Assembly (NCBI GenBank): GCA_029204225.1
Contig: CM055092.1
Span: 100,432,200-100,496,199 of the forward strand
Direction of reading: 5' to 3'
DNA: 64,000 nucleotides
DNA from: Diphasiastrum complanatum
Lineage: Eukaryota; Streptophyta; Lycopodiopsida; Lycopodiales; Lycopodiaceae
The notes under the pieces are model-generated. The model saw only the letters and a program-made list of their open reading frames with translations. It ran no database searches and was not told the DNA's origin. Positions 18,385 through 30,389 of this stretch are shown here, piece after piece. Both the position numbers and the translations under genes were made by a program. Within the stretch, counting starts at the first letter, position 1; each line of letters begins with the position of its first letter.

Positions 18385-19352
18385 GTAGGTGAGTGACTCA
18401 CAGTGATTCTACAGAGATTCTTTATTGCATTTGCCTTACTTTCTACTGTTTTGTTTTTGAGAACTTTATGATTAGATTGCAAAGTTTCGTTCTCCCTTAT
18501 CTTTAATTTTGGCATACTTCTAACTTATCAAGTGAGATGTTATTTCTTGTTGTTGAAGCTCTTTAAATAGGTCATCTCTATAGGTCTTATGTTAATGATG
18601 GCTTGCACATCCACTAGCAAACTGCAGCATGTAAAATCTCTCTAAGCCTTTTGCAACTTGGCCCTTTTAAACACTTTCAGCTTATACCGACCGTAAGTAC
18701 TGACATCCTATTTTGTGCATTCTTCATTTGGCAATTCCAAATTTGATGTACCAGGTGCAGAAATAGTATTGGTTTGCTAGGATGTACTTGTCACTGTCAG
18801 TGACCTAAACTCTAGCTATGCATAAGGGACTATTACAGAGAGCTCTAGCCTCTCAGGCATGGCACTTCAACATAATGTACGAACCACCCTTATGTATACT
18901 GAGAGGAGGTTCTATTTCTATTCTGGGACACCCTAACCATAGTCAAGGTATTCATTTCCTTCTTTTGTGTTCCAACAGAGGAGAATCTGAAAACACTTCG
19001 CTGGCAATCACGATTCGCAAATCGCAATCCCAGAGAATCACGATTCGCTGAAGAGAATAGTTGCACTGAATGTGATTGCAAGCAGTGGGTCTTTTAGCAA
19101 ACGTGGAGAAAGAGCACACAACATGTTTTGATCATCGTGTTCAGATGATTAGCCCAGATCGATTCCAGGCTCTTTCACTAAATGTGGTAAAACTGAGTTT
19201 AAACATGCATTGTCTGTTGCCATCTGAGTCTGCACCATAGAATTTCCGGTCTACTTTTGAGGCAGAGATTTCCAGCTGGAAAATCTCACATAACAATTGT
19301 GCTCTTTAGAATTATTCATTTACGTTTGAGACACAAACATTTTTAAGCTTTC
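18385..19352. other. Start of the 23.7-kb intron; no gene recognised
   Basis: AT-rich intronic sequence. A 77-codon frame at 18818 is uninformative. No element family recognised before the LTR at 19353. Confidence 0.5.
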
Positions 19353-19719
19353 TGTTAGAAAACTGACTTGCTCATACAAGTAACCCAAGACAAGATTCCT
19401 ATTGTGATGAAACAATAGCCAAACACATGAGAGAGAACACAAGTGATGAGAAACTCCAATTATGTCCCATTGCAAGTGAGCTAGGGCGCACTTAAAGCAA
19501 TTGCCTAGTTGATGTCTCTATATAAGGTAGAAGCACCCAACGTCTATCTATAGCAAAACTTGTGCTCCAATTCAATTACTAGAATCTCAAACTTGACTAA
19601 CTAAATTCTAACCTGACTTTTACTAAATATAGGTAAAGGTCCCTAGAATTAGCACGCATGCCTAGTCCAATAATCCTAACTAAATGACAACATTAGGGGT
19701 AATAATGTGAACATTAACA
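19353..19719 (-). repeat. LTR (367 bp) with short internal remnant
   Basis: On the minus strand it starts TGTTAATGTTCACATTATTA and ends TTTTCTAACA, matching the LTR at 45819-46254 in opposite orientation. The bases outside (CTTTC left, CTCCC right) do not match, so it is not a clean solo LTR. The right-hand CTCCCATTG is the end of an internal region (GGGAG polypurine end), about 65 bp of which remains before the next LTR. Confidence 0.75.
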
Positions 19720-19784
19720 CTCCCATTGTCAGAATTTGTCATACAAATTCTAGATGGAGTTACTAGCCTACTAGCACTTACACA

Positions 19785-22700
19785 AACCAAGCATAGAGTA
19801 ATATTAAAGAGAATTCAGATTATAGGAGAATTGAGCAAAGCTCTACCACACTGGAATAATCTTGTGGTGGGTGTCAGCCTACATATATACTTTCTCTAAT
19901 CTGTGTGAAAAGCTAAAAGCATCAAGCTAATAGCAAAAGAACAAAAGCTAATTGCTAAAATTACTACCTATATTGGGTAAAGACCCAAGGTGAATTTTTG
20001 AGCAGTAAAATAGATCCTAATCTAGTAGTAGTGAGCCCACCTGCATGCATAAGCAATAAAAAATGAATTCACTATAAATAGTAATGGCTCCTATAATAGC
20101 ATGCAGGCATGGCCAAACTATCATTACGGGGTATCAAATAAACATTAAGTTCTAACACTCCCCCTTAATGTTTACTTTGTTACCTTTTACTCCTAGAAGT
20201 TCTATAAACTTCTGAAATTTTTCTTTGCCAAGTCCTTTGTGGTGAAGATATCCGAAACTTGCTCTTCTGTAGGACAATAGATAAGCTCCAATTCACCACT
20301 TTGAATCCTGTCTCTGATGAAGTGTTGTTGTACTTCAATATGCTTTGTCCTATTGTGAAAAACTGGATTTTTTATCGCCAATTCAATATAAAACCTGATT
20401 GTCGCACTGAAGTACCGTAGGTGAATCTTGTACCAAATGTAGATCATGTAGAATCCTTCGTGACCATATTGCTGCACTCGTAGCTCGGTATTCTGCCTTG
20501 GTGAATGATAATGCAATAGGATGCTGCTTCTTTGAACTCCAAGAGATAGCACCATAACCAAGACTAACAACATAACTTGTAGTAGATCTTCGGTCTTCCG
20601 CATCTCCAGCATATCCTTGTAACTTCAAATCATCCTGTCTTCCATAGAGAATACCAAACCTCAATATACCCTAGATATATCTGAGTATCCGCTTAGCAGC
20701 TCTCCAATGAATCTGCTTAGGCTTAGCCATAAACTGACTAACCATAGTGAACGAAGATCTTTCATGTCAAACTCCGATGAGAGATCTTTCTTGATACCCT
20801 GAATCATACTATTTGATCCTGTGATAACAAGGTCATCCACATACATCACTACAATGTGTACCACGCTTGGGTGCCTTCTTAAGTTCATATAGTGCCTTGT
20901 CCAACTTGCAAACCTTGTTTTCCTGTCCTGCTACTATGTATCCCTCTGGCTGAGCTGCCGATGATAAGACCATCCTCATAGTAGTAGACTTAGTAACTGG
21001 TGCAAAAGTTTCTTCATAATCAATCCCTTCCTGTTGAGCATAACCTTTTGCCGCCAATCTTCCCTTATGTTTATTCATAGAACCATATGAGTTTTACTTA
21101 GTTCTATAGACCCACTTGCATCCAATAGCCTTTTTACCTGTAGGTAACTGAACAAGTCTCCAAGTCTTGTTCTTCATGATTGAGTCGTATTCCTTATTCA
21201 TAGCTTTCTTCCAAATATCCTCTTTTTCAGCCTCTCTGAAAGTAGATGGATCTTTGGTTTCCAATACAGTGGCCATATATGCAAATATACATCCCCATCT
21301 TCATGATGATCTTCTTGGTCGAGCCTCCTGTCGATCTTGATCTTCATGATGATCCTCTTGTCGATCCCGATCTTCATGTTGCTTTTCAAGTCTAGTCGAT
21401 CTCCTAGTCCCATGTGTAGTAGTCTCTCCCTGTTCCATAATGACACTATTCTAGATAGTTTCATAGTACCATCTAGGCAATATTCTAGCTTATGATGTAG
21501 GATGCTTCCTACCTGGTGAAGTAGGAGGTGAATAAGTATCCCATATGCTTGATCTCTCCTTCCTCTTTCCTTTCTCAACCAAGGTCACTCTAGGTACTTG
21601 GATTGGCGTAGGCGATACATGTGTCGATTTAGGCTCCTGTAATAACTTGTCACACGATATAGGGATTCCTCCATCTTGATTCCTATCACAAGGTATCTCT
21701 GTATCTTTATGAGTTGCCACCTTTTCAAAGATTACATCCCTACTTATGATGACTATCTTACCCTCCAAGTCATCCCTTCTCTTGACTATCATATCTAAGG
21801 AATAAACACTTGGTTGCCTTAGAATCCAACTTGCTCCTGGAATCCTTAGGTATGTGAGCATAAACAATACTACCAAAGACTCTCAAATGACTTACATCTG
21901 GTTTCTAAACCTTGTAAGCTTCATCTGAAGTCCGATTCTCTACAACCTTTGTAGCATTCCGATTCAAAAGATAAACTGCCGTCTTAACTGCTTCACCCCA
22001 AAACATATTTGGAAGATTTTTCCTCTTGAGCATACTCCTTTCTACTATAGACCGGTTCTTCCCTTCCGCAACTTCATTTTGTTGAGGCGTGTCCATGCTT
22101 GCAAATTGTCTCTTTATACCATGATCTTGGCAAAACACCTGAAATTTCGTAGTAATATACTCTCCGCCTTTGTCCAAGCGGATTATCTTGATTTGTCTAT
22201 TTGTTTCTTCTCAACTTGTGTCTTAAACCACGTGAAATACTTGAACGCTTCACCCTTATTCTTCAGAAGATAGATCCATGTCTTTCTAGAATAGTCACCC
22301 ACAAACACCACGAAGTAACTTGCTCCCCCATAAGACTGAGTCCTCATAGGACCACACAAATCTATATGAACAAGTTCTAGAACATTTCTCGCCCTGAATG
22401 TAAGGGGCGAAAATTTCTTCATATGATGCTTGCCTAAGACACAGCCTTCACAAACCTCTTGATCAAAAACAACTTGAGGTAAACCTGCAACCATGTTGTA
22501 TTTCCTCAAGTCTTGTGGACTTTTGTAATACAGATGTCCGAACCTTTCGTGCTATAACTTCTCACTGATCCAATATCCGCAACACTTGCATGATGATCCA
22601 CCACCTGAGCCTGAAGTTTGTATAGCCGCCCTGCAAGTATGCCCTTAGCTACTACTTCATTATCTTTCCTCTTGATGAGACACCGCTTTTCATCAAACTG

Positions 22701-23486
22701 CACCACCATGGCACGTCCTTTATGTCTCCAATCTTCCTTGAAGGTAGTTGAACTTGTACTTTTCCAACTCCTTTTATATTATACGTGTAGTTATCTCCCA
22801 GCTTCACATTTGACCCATCATCTAATTTTTGAAAATAAGATAGCCACTCCCGTCTAGGTGTCATATGCCTCGAAGCTCCTGAATCAATAAACCAACAGTC
22901 TTCTTCCAGAAGATGTTGATGCTGAAAACAACTCATAGTCTTAAGATAAAAAGCACTCAATTTTGCATTAGATGCTTCTTCTTCTTCAACAAAATTCCCA
23001 TCCTGCTTTTTCTTGAACTTGTTGTCCCAACATTCCTTTGCATAATGCCCTGATTTGCGGCAAACAAAGCAGGTTCCCTTTCGAACTACTTTCTTTCCAG
23101 CTTCTGATCAATTTGAAACCAAGCATAGAGATTAAAGAGAATTCAGATTATAAGAGAATTGAGCCAAGCTCTAACACATTGGAATAATCTTGGGGTGAGG
23201 CGCCAGCCTACATATATACTTTCTCTAATCTATGTGAAAGCTAAAAGCATCGAGCTAATAGCAAAATAACAAAAGGTAATTGCTAAAATTACTACGTATA
23301 TTGGATAAAGACCCAAGGTGAATTTTTAAGTGGTAAAACAGATCTTAATCTAGTAGTAGTGTGCCCACCTACATGCATAAGCAATAACAAACAAATTTAC
23401 TATAAATAGTAATGGCCTCTATAATAGCACACATGCATGGCCAAACTATCATTAAGGGGTATCAAATAAACATTAATTCCTAACAC
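19785..23486 (-). mobile_element. Ty1/copia element with both LTRs, gag 5' part deleted
   Basis: The 3' LTR is about 19785-20157 and the 5' LTR about 23116-23486. They begin TGTTAGAACTTAATG and TGTTAGGAATTAATG on the minus strand and share most of their sequence. The polypurine end is TTAAGGGGGAG. Its LTR is clearly related to that of the non-autonomous elements at 34058-37708 and 23490-26554. The internal region starts at the gag zinc knuckle, so most of gag and the primer site are missing. Confidence 0.85.
20202..23110 (-). pseudogene. copia gag zinc knuckle, protease, integrase, RT and RNase H, many frameshifts
   Basis: Minus-strand order is as in copia elements. Zinc knuckle CFVCRKSGHYAKEC (about 23075-23034); protease WFIDSGASRHMT (about 22890-22855); integrase finger CEGCVLGKHH (about 22450-22420) and catalytic DLCGPM, DKGGEY (22175), TPQQNEVAEGKNR (about 22095-22055; the catalytic E is kept, the usual RKNR is GKNR). 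RT: GCKWVYRTK, GYAQQEGIDYEETFAPV, MYVDDLVITG (about 20845-20815, catalytic YVDD intact). RNase H: ISWSSKKQHPIALSFTKAEY, ending TKHIEVQQHFIRDRI and DIFTTKDLAKKNF. At least six frame changes or stops separate the blocks, so no polyprotein can be made. Confidence 0.9.
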
Positions 23487-23640
23487 TCCCTTAATCTAAT
23501 AGTAGTGTGCCCACCTACATGCATAAGCAATAACAAACTAATTTACTATAAATAGTAATGGCCCCTATAATAGCACACAGGCATGGCCAAACTATCATTA
23601 AGGGGTATCAAATAAACATTAATTCCTAACACTCCCTTAA
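23487..23640 (-). repeat. Partial LTR duplication next to the copia 5' LTR
   Basis: Repeats about 145 bp of the adjacent LTR (AATCTA[A/G]TAGTAGTGTGCCCACC through to TTAATTCCTAACA) in direct orientation. It is preceded by a fused polypurine piece and followed by the polypurine end CTCCCTTAATG of the next element. This looks like recombination between the copia LTR and the LTR of the neighbouring non-autonomous element. Confidence 0.75.
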
Positions 23641-26554
23641 TGTTTACATTGTTAATAGCAAGAACTATGCTTAACACAAGCATGCATGTATATCCTCCGT
23701 GACTCCCATGTAATGAAGATTCTCATTTCTGATGTAGAATCCACGATCAACTCTGATCTCAATGTCTTCATTACTCAATGGAGAACTTCCTTTGAATGTC
23801 GATCCTTTTCATGTGAACCTGCTTCATATGACTTCCCAATGTCTTGCTTTTGTCACCCTTTAGTGCATATGTGTGACAACCATGAGTGCACCCGATTTCG
23901 TGACTTCCTTGTGACTTTGCCTGAATCAAATAATGTGAACATGACTAACCTTTGCCATAACCCTGAGAACTTTCCCTTGGTGTCTTTGAACATCTTCCAA
24001 GCTACCACAAAGGATATCACCAACATTCATAGAGAAAATGTAATCTTCTTTGATTACCATAACATTATCATGACAATCATAAGTAGGAAATAGATCTCCA
24101 AATGTCAACATCTCATGCATCAACACCCACAAACCTGTACTTCATAAGTAGTTGGCTCCACTTGCGTCGATTCCTTGAATTGAATCCACTTCAATTCTCC
24201 TGGTAGTCTCATAAGTGTACACTTCATGTTTGCTTTCCAATCATTCTCCAACAATGATACAAATAGAATGTAATCCATGAACCCAATCAAGTATGCAAAT
24301 AGTAATAGAGCCTCCCCAATAGAAAGATAAAACGTATACTATACTTCCTCACACAAAGTAACTAATATTCCTCAAATTCTTTCTCACACAGAGCACTTGA
24401 CACTATCTTCTCCATGGAATCTCTTGCCTCTATCTCACACATAGTCACTTGCCCCAAACAACTTTCCAACCTAGAGAGCATCGCATCATGACATGTATTT
24501 TACTTTGACACTTTGTCGTATGCAAACTTCTGAAATGGGGGTACGTCCATCTTTCTTGAAGAAACTTGCTTCACTTAAGAATACTTAATATTGATTTTCT
24601 AAGGCTCATCAATAATTTTCAATCCATAGAAATGAACCCTATTGTTTTTCTTGAGGCTTAACAACAACCTGTATTGTTGATTTTCAGCGGCTAATCAACA
24701 ACGTTAGCTTCCAAATCTTATTGGAAACAACAGAATCTACCACACGACAGAACATGAACTTGAAGAAACAACTTTTTTTCAACTCAAAATGGATCTTCCT
24801 AGAAGAATGGATCTCACTTGGTACCACCTCACTATGACTTGGATGGTATCCAGAAATTACTTGACAACCACAACAAACAATCACTTCGATTAATCAAGTG
24901 ATATTAGTTCAGATAGACAAGAAAGTTTCTACCATATAAACAAGCTACTATGGCTTGGATACAAACCAAACCGATACAACATAGAATGAGATTGACACAG
25001 CTTGCCACACCTGTCACTTGTAGACCTGTAATCTATACTTCTCATGCAATTCCCTCTCAGAGCTTGCACCTTTGTTGATTCCAACCTTAACAAAACCTTG
25101 TCCAATCTTAGAACTTCTGAAGTTGACCTTCCCTTAGTATGCCAGTTGGTAGCCGCTTCTACAGCTTCAACGACACAATGATCGTTGATTGCCTTCTTTT
25201 GCCATCTCCCTCGCCGTCACTTGTTGCACGTAGTTTTGCTTTCCCTGCAAGTTGACCCTTCCACTTTGTAACGAAACTGTTCAATTGTCTTTGTTTTAGT
25301 AACTCATATACACTTTATGATCCTTGTTCTTATTTATTTTATTTTATGTTTTATTTTTAATTAGATTTAATTTGTAAATTTTATTTTTGAATCTCATTTT
25401 ATTTAAATTATTATTATTTTTCTTTCTTCTTGCTGATTGTCTTTTACTTCTTAGTCAACACTGGGTCTACCCAAGAGAATCCGGATTCTTTCGAAACCCA
25501 GTTAGCAACTTATGCTTGGGTACTGATGAGACATAAGCAATGCTATTTAGCTAAGATTTTTTGTTTATTGAGTTTTTTATTATTATTTTGACTTAGATCC
25601 TTTGACTTTTTGAGTTGCTCGTATTTTGTTTCTAAGCTTTACCTTATGACATCACTGACTTCTCTATATAAATTTGTGAAATTGGATATATTCTAATTTC
25701 ACAAATAGATATAGATATTGTAACGAAACTATTCTGATTACTCTTGTGAATCCTTTCTTCACCTTGCACCCTGATTGCAAAACAACTCTTAGTCGTAATG
25801 CTGATCTTCCCCTTCCTAAACCTCAGCAATATGCTACTACAAGACACAAAAATTGCTTCCTACGCATGTGCATATTTCCTTGCATGTGTACCAATCACTT
25901 CCAATAGTGACTGGCAATTTGTAGCGATCTACCAATAGCGTTCTTCACAATCTATAGAAAACTACGTCCCTGCAGGATTGAAGTTAATCTTTTCCTTGGC
26001 ACTTTTGTTGTTTTCTAGTGATCAAATCTGTCCTCTTTCCAATAACTTGCTTTGTTAGTCAGCTATCAGATTCCAAGCTACAGGTTTGCAATAAACAGCA
26101 GTGATCTGATCTGGTTCACTGATCCAGCGAACAGACAGCAGCAGATCTGCATCCAGATCTGATACAATAGGCAGCGAACAATCTGATGATAGCCAACGAG
26201 CAGATTTGATTTTGCTCCAGCGATCAGGTTTGTAGCAGCGATCCAATCAGCAAAAAAACAGGTCAACGATCATGTCCTGCTCAGGTCTGCCAGCGAACTG
26301 TAGGCAGCGATCCAACTCAAACAATAGTTATGCAACCAACGAAGAGGTCTAATAGACAGCCACTGATCATGTCTGAACTCCTCTCCGATGATCCAATCTT
26401 CTCCATGCTTTGCTGTCCTATAGCAACCTGAGATTTGAGGCAGATTTCCTAATCTCCTCTTGCAGCATAGCTCCTCCTTGTAGTGCCAAACCTTCTTCCA
26501 CAAAGCTGCCACCCTTGTAGATGAAGATCGAAAATTGTGAGCTGGCTAGGGACA
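23641..26554 (-). mobile_element. Large non-autonomous LTR element, internal region, 5'-truncated
   Basis: About 2.9 kb with no recognisable gene. Minus-strand order parallels the complete element at 34058-37708: a leader with repeated CAGCGA/GATCTGATC words (26040-26500), CAAAGCTGCCACCCTTGTAG, then a long internal section (CCACTTCAGATTT, GACAACCACAACAA, TCCATGGAATCTC), then TTAAGGGAG and an LTR. It stops at GGCTAGGGACA (26554), where the LTR of a Ty3 element begins. Several moderate frames are present but match no retroelement domain. Confidence 0.75.
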
Positions 26555-27002
26555 TGTTAGGGACCCAACCCCCTTGGGTCCCAAACCCCAACTTGAAACT
26601 GAACGTCGACTGGGCCTGTTGACTTGACCGGTGACTCGTGGACCTGCATGGTTGCCACATGTCGTGATCTAGGATGTGTGCTTGGCTTGGGTCTCCTACC
26701 TTGGAGGTATACAAGGAGAGGTCTCACTTTACCATTCATTCTATCTACCTAGGAGAAGGTGGATGGTGAGCGCTTGTGCACAACCAGGATGTGAGTTAGC
26801 TAGGGGTGGGAGATGGCTGATGGCTCTAGCAGTGGTATGGGACGCTGTTAGGGTTGGAGGTCGGATCTCACTTGTTATGAGTCACAGGCCAGGGCACAGA
26901 GGGTGGATCTGGATTGGATCCTACAGCGGGGCGGACCTTGTGACGTTTGGTTCCTTGTGGGTAACCGGCACCTGGCGGTTGCGGTGTGTTAAGGTTGTAA
27001 CA
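26555..27002 (+). repeat. 5' LTR of the decayed Ty3 element (448 bp)
   Basis: It begins TGTTAGGGACCCAACCCCC and ends GGTTGTAACA. The next bases TTTGATATCAAAGCC are a degenerate TGGTATCAGAGC primer site. No second copy was found in the window to confirm the boundaries. Confidence 0.6.
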
Positions 27003-27620
27003 TTTGATATCAAAGCCACCGTATTCCGCGTACAGGATGATTGATCCGTTGATGGCAAACTGTAAGTAGCAATCTGATTTTGTTCAGCTGATTAAGCCCG
27101 GATTTGGTTTTCCCTATTTTTTCCTCAGTTTTTGCAGATTTCAGTTTTTTTTTTGTAAAAAAAGAAAAGAAAAAAGGGCGCAGTGTCCCCGCGATGCCAC
27201 GTGGCGCGCTCAGCAGAGCGGCTCCCTGCTGTAGCTGCGCAGGGTGGTGGCGGCGGCTGGGTGTGCAGTAGTGCTGGCAGCTGCGTTGGCGCCTGTGTGG
27301 CAGGCTGCCATTTGTGCAGCTTGCCAGCATGAGACGCCCTGCCAGCTAGGTGCCCGGGTGGCCTCCGGAGCCTGGCTGGCAGTTGGGGAGGTCTGCCAAG
27401 TGGCTGGCTCCTACTGCCTTGTTTCATATGAAAGGTGGTGGTGGATTGCCACCCGTCTACTCCTTTGTCTCTCTTATTGCTTACAAATCTTGGTGGCAAC
27501 CATGGCCAATACCACTTTGATTGTGTGTAGCTGACAAGTTTGAGCTTGTGAGTTCTTTACTTGAGAAGGAAGTGTTCTCTTTTTCTCTTCTCCTTGTATA
27601 TCCTCTTTCATAGCTGAGAC
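27003..27620 (+). other. Leader with a GC-rich island
   Basis: Between LTR and gag. About 27175-27420 is strikingly GC-rich for this window and full of CTGGCAG / CTGCCAG words in both orientations, which could fold extensively. No convincing coding frame; the open frames on both strands here are by-products of base composition. Confidence 0.5.
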
Positions 27621-28340
27621 ATGGATCCTAGCCCTTCGACACAGCTTACATCTCCTCCCGTTGAGGCTATGATAGCCGCTTCTACCTTAGATTCCTATAG
27701 TTTGTTGTTGGCTATCAACAATCTACAACAACAGATTGTCGATATGCAAGTAAGACATGCAAAGGATTAGTTGGAATTGAGGGAGCTAATGCAATTAAGG
27801 CAACTATTGCACTAGCCCTTGTTTACTCCTGGAAACTTCGCGGGGGAAAAGAAAGACAGCCCCTGAATTGGTCACGTCGTGGATTGATCGGTGGAACTCG
27901 CATTTTTCTATGCATGATTCTTCCGACGAGAAGATGATCAACTTGGCTATCATGTATTTGCAAGGTAAAGCTTTAACCTGGTGGCAGGACTTGAGGGGTA
28001 AGCCTAAAGCACCTAGGATGTGGGAAGATTTTTGTAAGGCCTTCAAGGCGGCCTTCTTTCCTATCTTGGATGGCTTCGACTTTTATCGTTAGTATGCGAC
28101 GATACAGATTGGGAACCGGCCCCTTCATTAGTACTTGCAAGAATCTCAAGAGGTATGTTCTTGTTTTGCTACTAGAATAGATCCTCTTTTGGTGAAATTA
28201 CATTTTATTCTAGATTTGCTTAGAGATTATCAGCTAAAGCTTAGGAGGAACCAGCCTCTTACCCTCGATGATGCGGTTCACTTCACCCGCATATATGATG
28301 ATACTTGTGTAGGGGCTAGGTGTTCAACCTAAAGCAAAGG
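27621..28340 (+). pseudogene. Ty3 gag, broken
   Basis: The ATG at 27621 begins MDPSPSTQLTSPPVEAMIAA, then LLLAINNLQQQIVDMQV. Stops appear near 27769 and 27812. The capsid core resumes at about 27868: VTSWIDRWNSHFSMHDSSDE, LAIMYLQGKALTWWQDLRG and MWEDFCKAFKAAFFP, a Ty3-type gag domain. It then shifts to LLRDYQLKLRRNQPLTLDDA and ends in a lysine-rich tail at about 28380. The zinc knuckle is not visible, because another element is inserted at about 28440. Confidence 0.8.
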
Positions 28341-28439
28341 GTAAGAAACCATTCTTTTCAAAGAAAGGAAAAGATAATGCAAATGAGGCATCTTCGGGTC
28401 CTAGTAAGTCGAAGAAAAGATCTACTATGTGTTGGAAAG

Positions 28440-30025
28440 AGGTGATAATGCAATAGTGACAAGTCGAAGCTCGTGAACGACTTATCGAGCGCAACAGAAT
28501 GAGCTTGCTTTCCTAATGCATGACTACGCCTATCAATTTTGAACAAAACATAATGACAAGAGTCACGTTCAATCTTTTAGCAACTAACTTTAAAATCATC
28601 AGAGCTAAAGTGATTATGTAGCCAAACAATGAAGAATCGAATTATTAGACAAAAGCAATATGAGATCGCAGAGATTCTGACATGATACTGAACGCAAGAT
28701 GAGCACAAGACAATTGCGGATAGAAACCGCGTACTCTAAACTATCTCTGAAAACTCTGTCTAATTTTCACTTCCGCTGATAAGCAATAAGTGCTAATAGC
28801 AAAACTCTAAAAGGACTCTAAAGAACCAAGCTAGAATGCTCAAAAGTGTTCAAGCTTGAAAGCTTGAGAGAGCTGCTACGATATTCTACTTCAATGCATT
28901 GCATGAATGAATGAAATAATAGACATATGATCAGCTATTTATACTAAGCAAAACATTTGATAGTAGTTTGAATTGATCATGCTGGAATTTCAATCTCACA
29001 GTACCTTCACCTTTGATAGTGTGAGTGCTATCGTCGGCAAGATGAACGTATCTAATTGTACTGTGAGGCGTATTGGAGTGAAAATTTCACGATGATTGGT
29101 CATACATTGAGTAGCTCCAGAATCTAGAAACCGAGAATTATCCAATAGTGTTTTTTGGTCTTTGACCATAAATGCTCCTTTGTCCATGTTGATGTCGGGA
29201 CGTGCTGTGATTGCATTCGCCTGTTGATCTGGTTGCTTACTAGCATTCTTAGCTTTGAGAACCCTGCAATCCTGGATCTCATGATTAGTGCGCTTGCAAT
29301 ATTTACAAAACATCTTCTTCTTCGATTGTGGATTTGATAATTGTTCTTGACTTTGAGTCGGTTTCTGATTTGATGCACATTGCTTAGAGCTTTTTTGCTT
29401 CTGTTGTTTTGAGCCTTTGTTGACATATAGAGCTTGAGATGATGAAGTCGACGAAGCGTCTTGACTTCGTCGATTATCTTCTTGTAGCAACGTAGTAATA
29501 ACCTTGGTAAGAGTCAAATCTGAGTGTGTCGATATGATCATCACCCAGTTCTCATATGTAGAGGGCAAGCTTGAAAGCAATGTCATTATTGCGTCTTGAT
29601 CGTTTATGACTAATCCGACAACGGCCATCTGTTGCAAGAGATTCTTAAACTGGTTAACATGATTCTGAATTGAATCACCATTTGACATCTTGAGAGTGAA
29701 GAATTTTCTTCGTAGATGTAACTTAGAAGTTACGTCCTTCACATCATATAGTGAGCTTAGGATGTCCCATACTTGTTTCCAAGTTTGAGCTTCAAATATG
29801 TGGCCAATCTGAGTGTCTGCTATATTGAGAATAATAAGCGCGAAGGCTTTACCATCCTTCGACTTCCAATTTGAGTCGGCTGTGTCGTCTTCAGGCTTCT
29901 CTTCTGTACCTGTGACAACATCGCACAACTCATTGGCGATTAGCAAGGTCTTCATCTTAAATTTTCACAAGTAGTAATTGGATCCATTCATAGACGTATG
30001 ATCAGCTATTTATACTAAGCGAAAA
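28440..30025 (-). mobile_element. Gag-only copia-type element (TR-GAG-like), degenerate LTRs
   Basis: A minus-strand gag-protease unit (28996-29990) lies between two related non-coding stretches. Each shares TTTTGCTTAGTATAAATAGC and GATCATA[T/C]GTCTAT (about 28925-28960 and 29995-30020), consistent with LTRs carrying a TATAAATA promoter. No integrase or RT follows the protease. Boundaries are approximate and target repeats were not identified. Confidence 0.55.
28996..29990 (-). pseudogene. copia gag with zinc knuckle and protease active site
   Basis: A long gag frame of the UBN2 type (29955-28996): MKTLLIANELCDVVTGTEE, FEAQTWKQVWDILSSLY, LHLRRKFFTLKMSNGDSI, NVNQF-like helix and MTLLSSLPSTYENWV. 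Then a Q/S-rich linker, the zinc knuckle FCKYCKRTNHEIQDC (about 29315-29270) and the protease start RFLDSGATQCMTNHREIF (about 29135-29080). The gag N-terminus continues upstream as NGSNYYL, stop, KFKMKTLL: a TGA at about 29965 replaces the conserved tryptophan, and an ATG lies at about 29988. After the protease motif the frame ends without integrase. One nonsense change apart, the gag is well preserved. Confidence 0.85.
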
Positions 30026-30389
30026 CGGGCGTCCAATAGGATAGCTGATTAGGTCGTAGATCATAATGGCCAATTGGCCGTAGTGAGCTGGCATTCGTCC
30101 AGTTAGTACTTCTTGGAAATTCACTTGTGGACGATTTCTGTGTGCTTCTGCAGACTGTGTAGAAACATGCATAAAGTTGCAGAGTTGGGTAATGTAGTGG
30201 ATGAAGATTAAAAACGATTAGTCGATTATCGAGAGAAGCTAAAGGGGTTTCTTTTAAGACGCCAGGTAACTCTAGCATTTCTAGTATTGATCTTTCCTTT
30301 GCTAGTAATTCTGTGTGTGAGCATTGTTGTTTTAGCAACGTGACCACTGCTATGTTGTCAAGCTGGCTACGGGAACGGAAAGCCAAGTA
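30026..30389. other. Unassigned stretch with a 137-codon minus-strand frame
   Basis: Between the gag-only element and the Ty3 protease remnant. A frame at 30428-30015 (minus) is open for 137 codons (SQLDNIAVVTLLKQQCSHTE, GHYDLRPNQLSYWTPVFA) but resembles nothing I know and has no clear context. It may be former Ty3 gag/protease sequence read backwards. Confidence 0.3.

Noticed and set aside
18818-19081. Overlapping frames of 63-77 codons on both strands
   Set aside because: Both are open over the same stretch, with imperfect repeats of AATCACGATTCGC; no protein signature.
19353-19719. Solo LTR
   Set aside because: No matching 5-bp flanks, and a polypurine end remains on one side, so it is the edge of a truncated element.
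27125-27534. Two overlapping frames of about 96-124 codons on opposite strands
   Set aside because: They arise from the GC-rich island that lowers stop frequency; no domain or start context.
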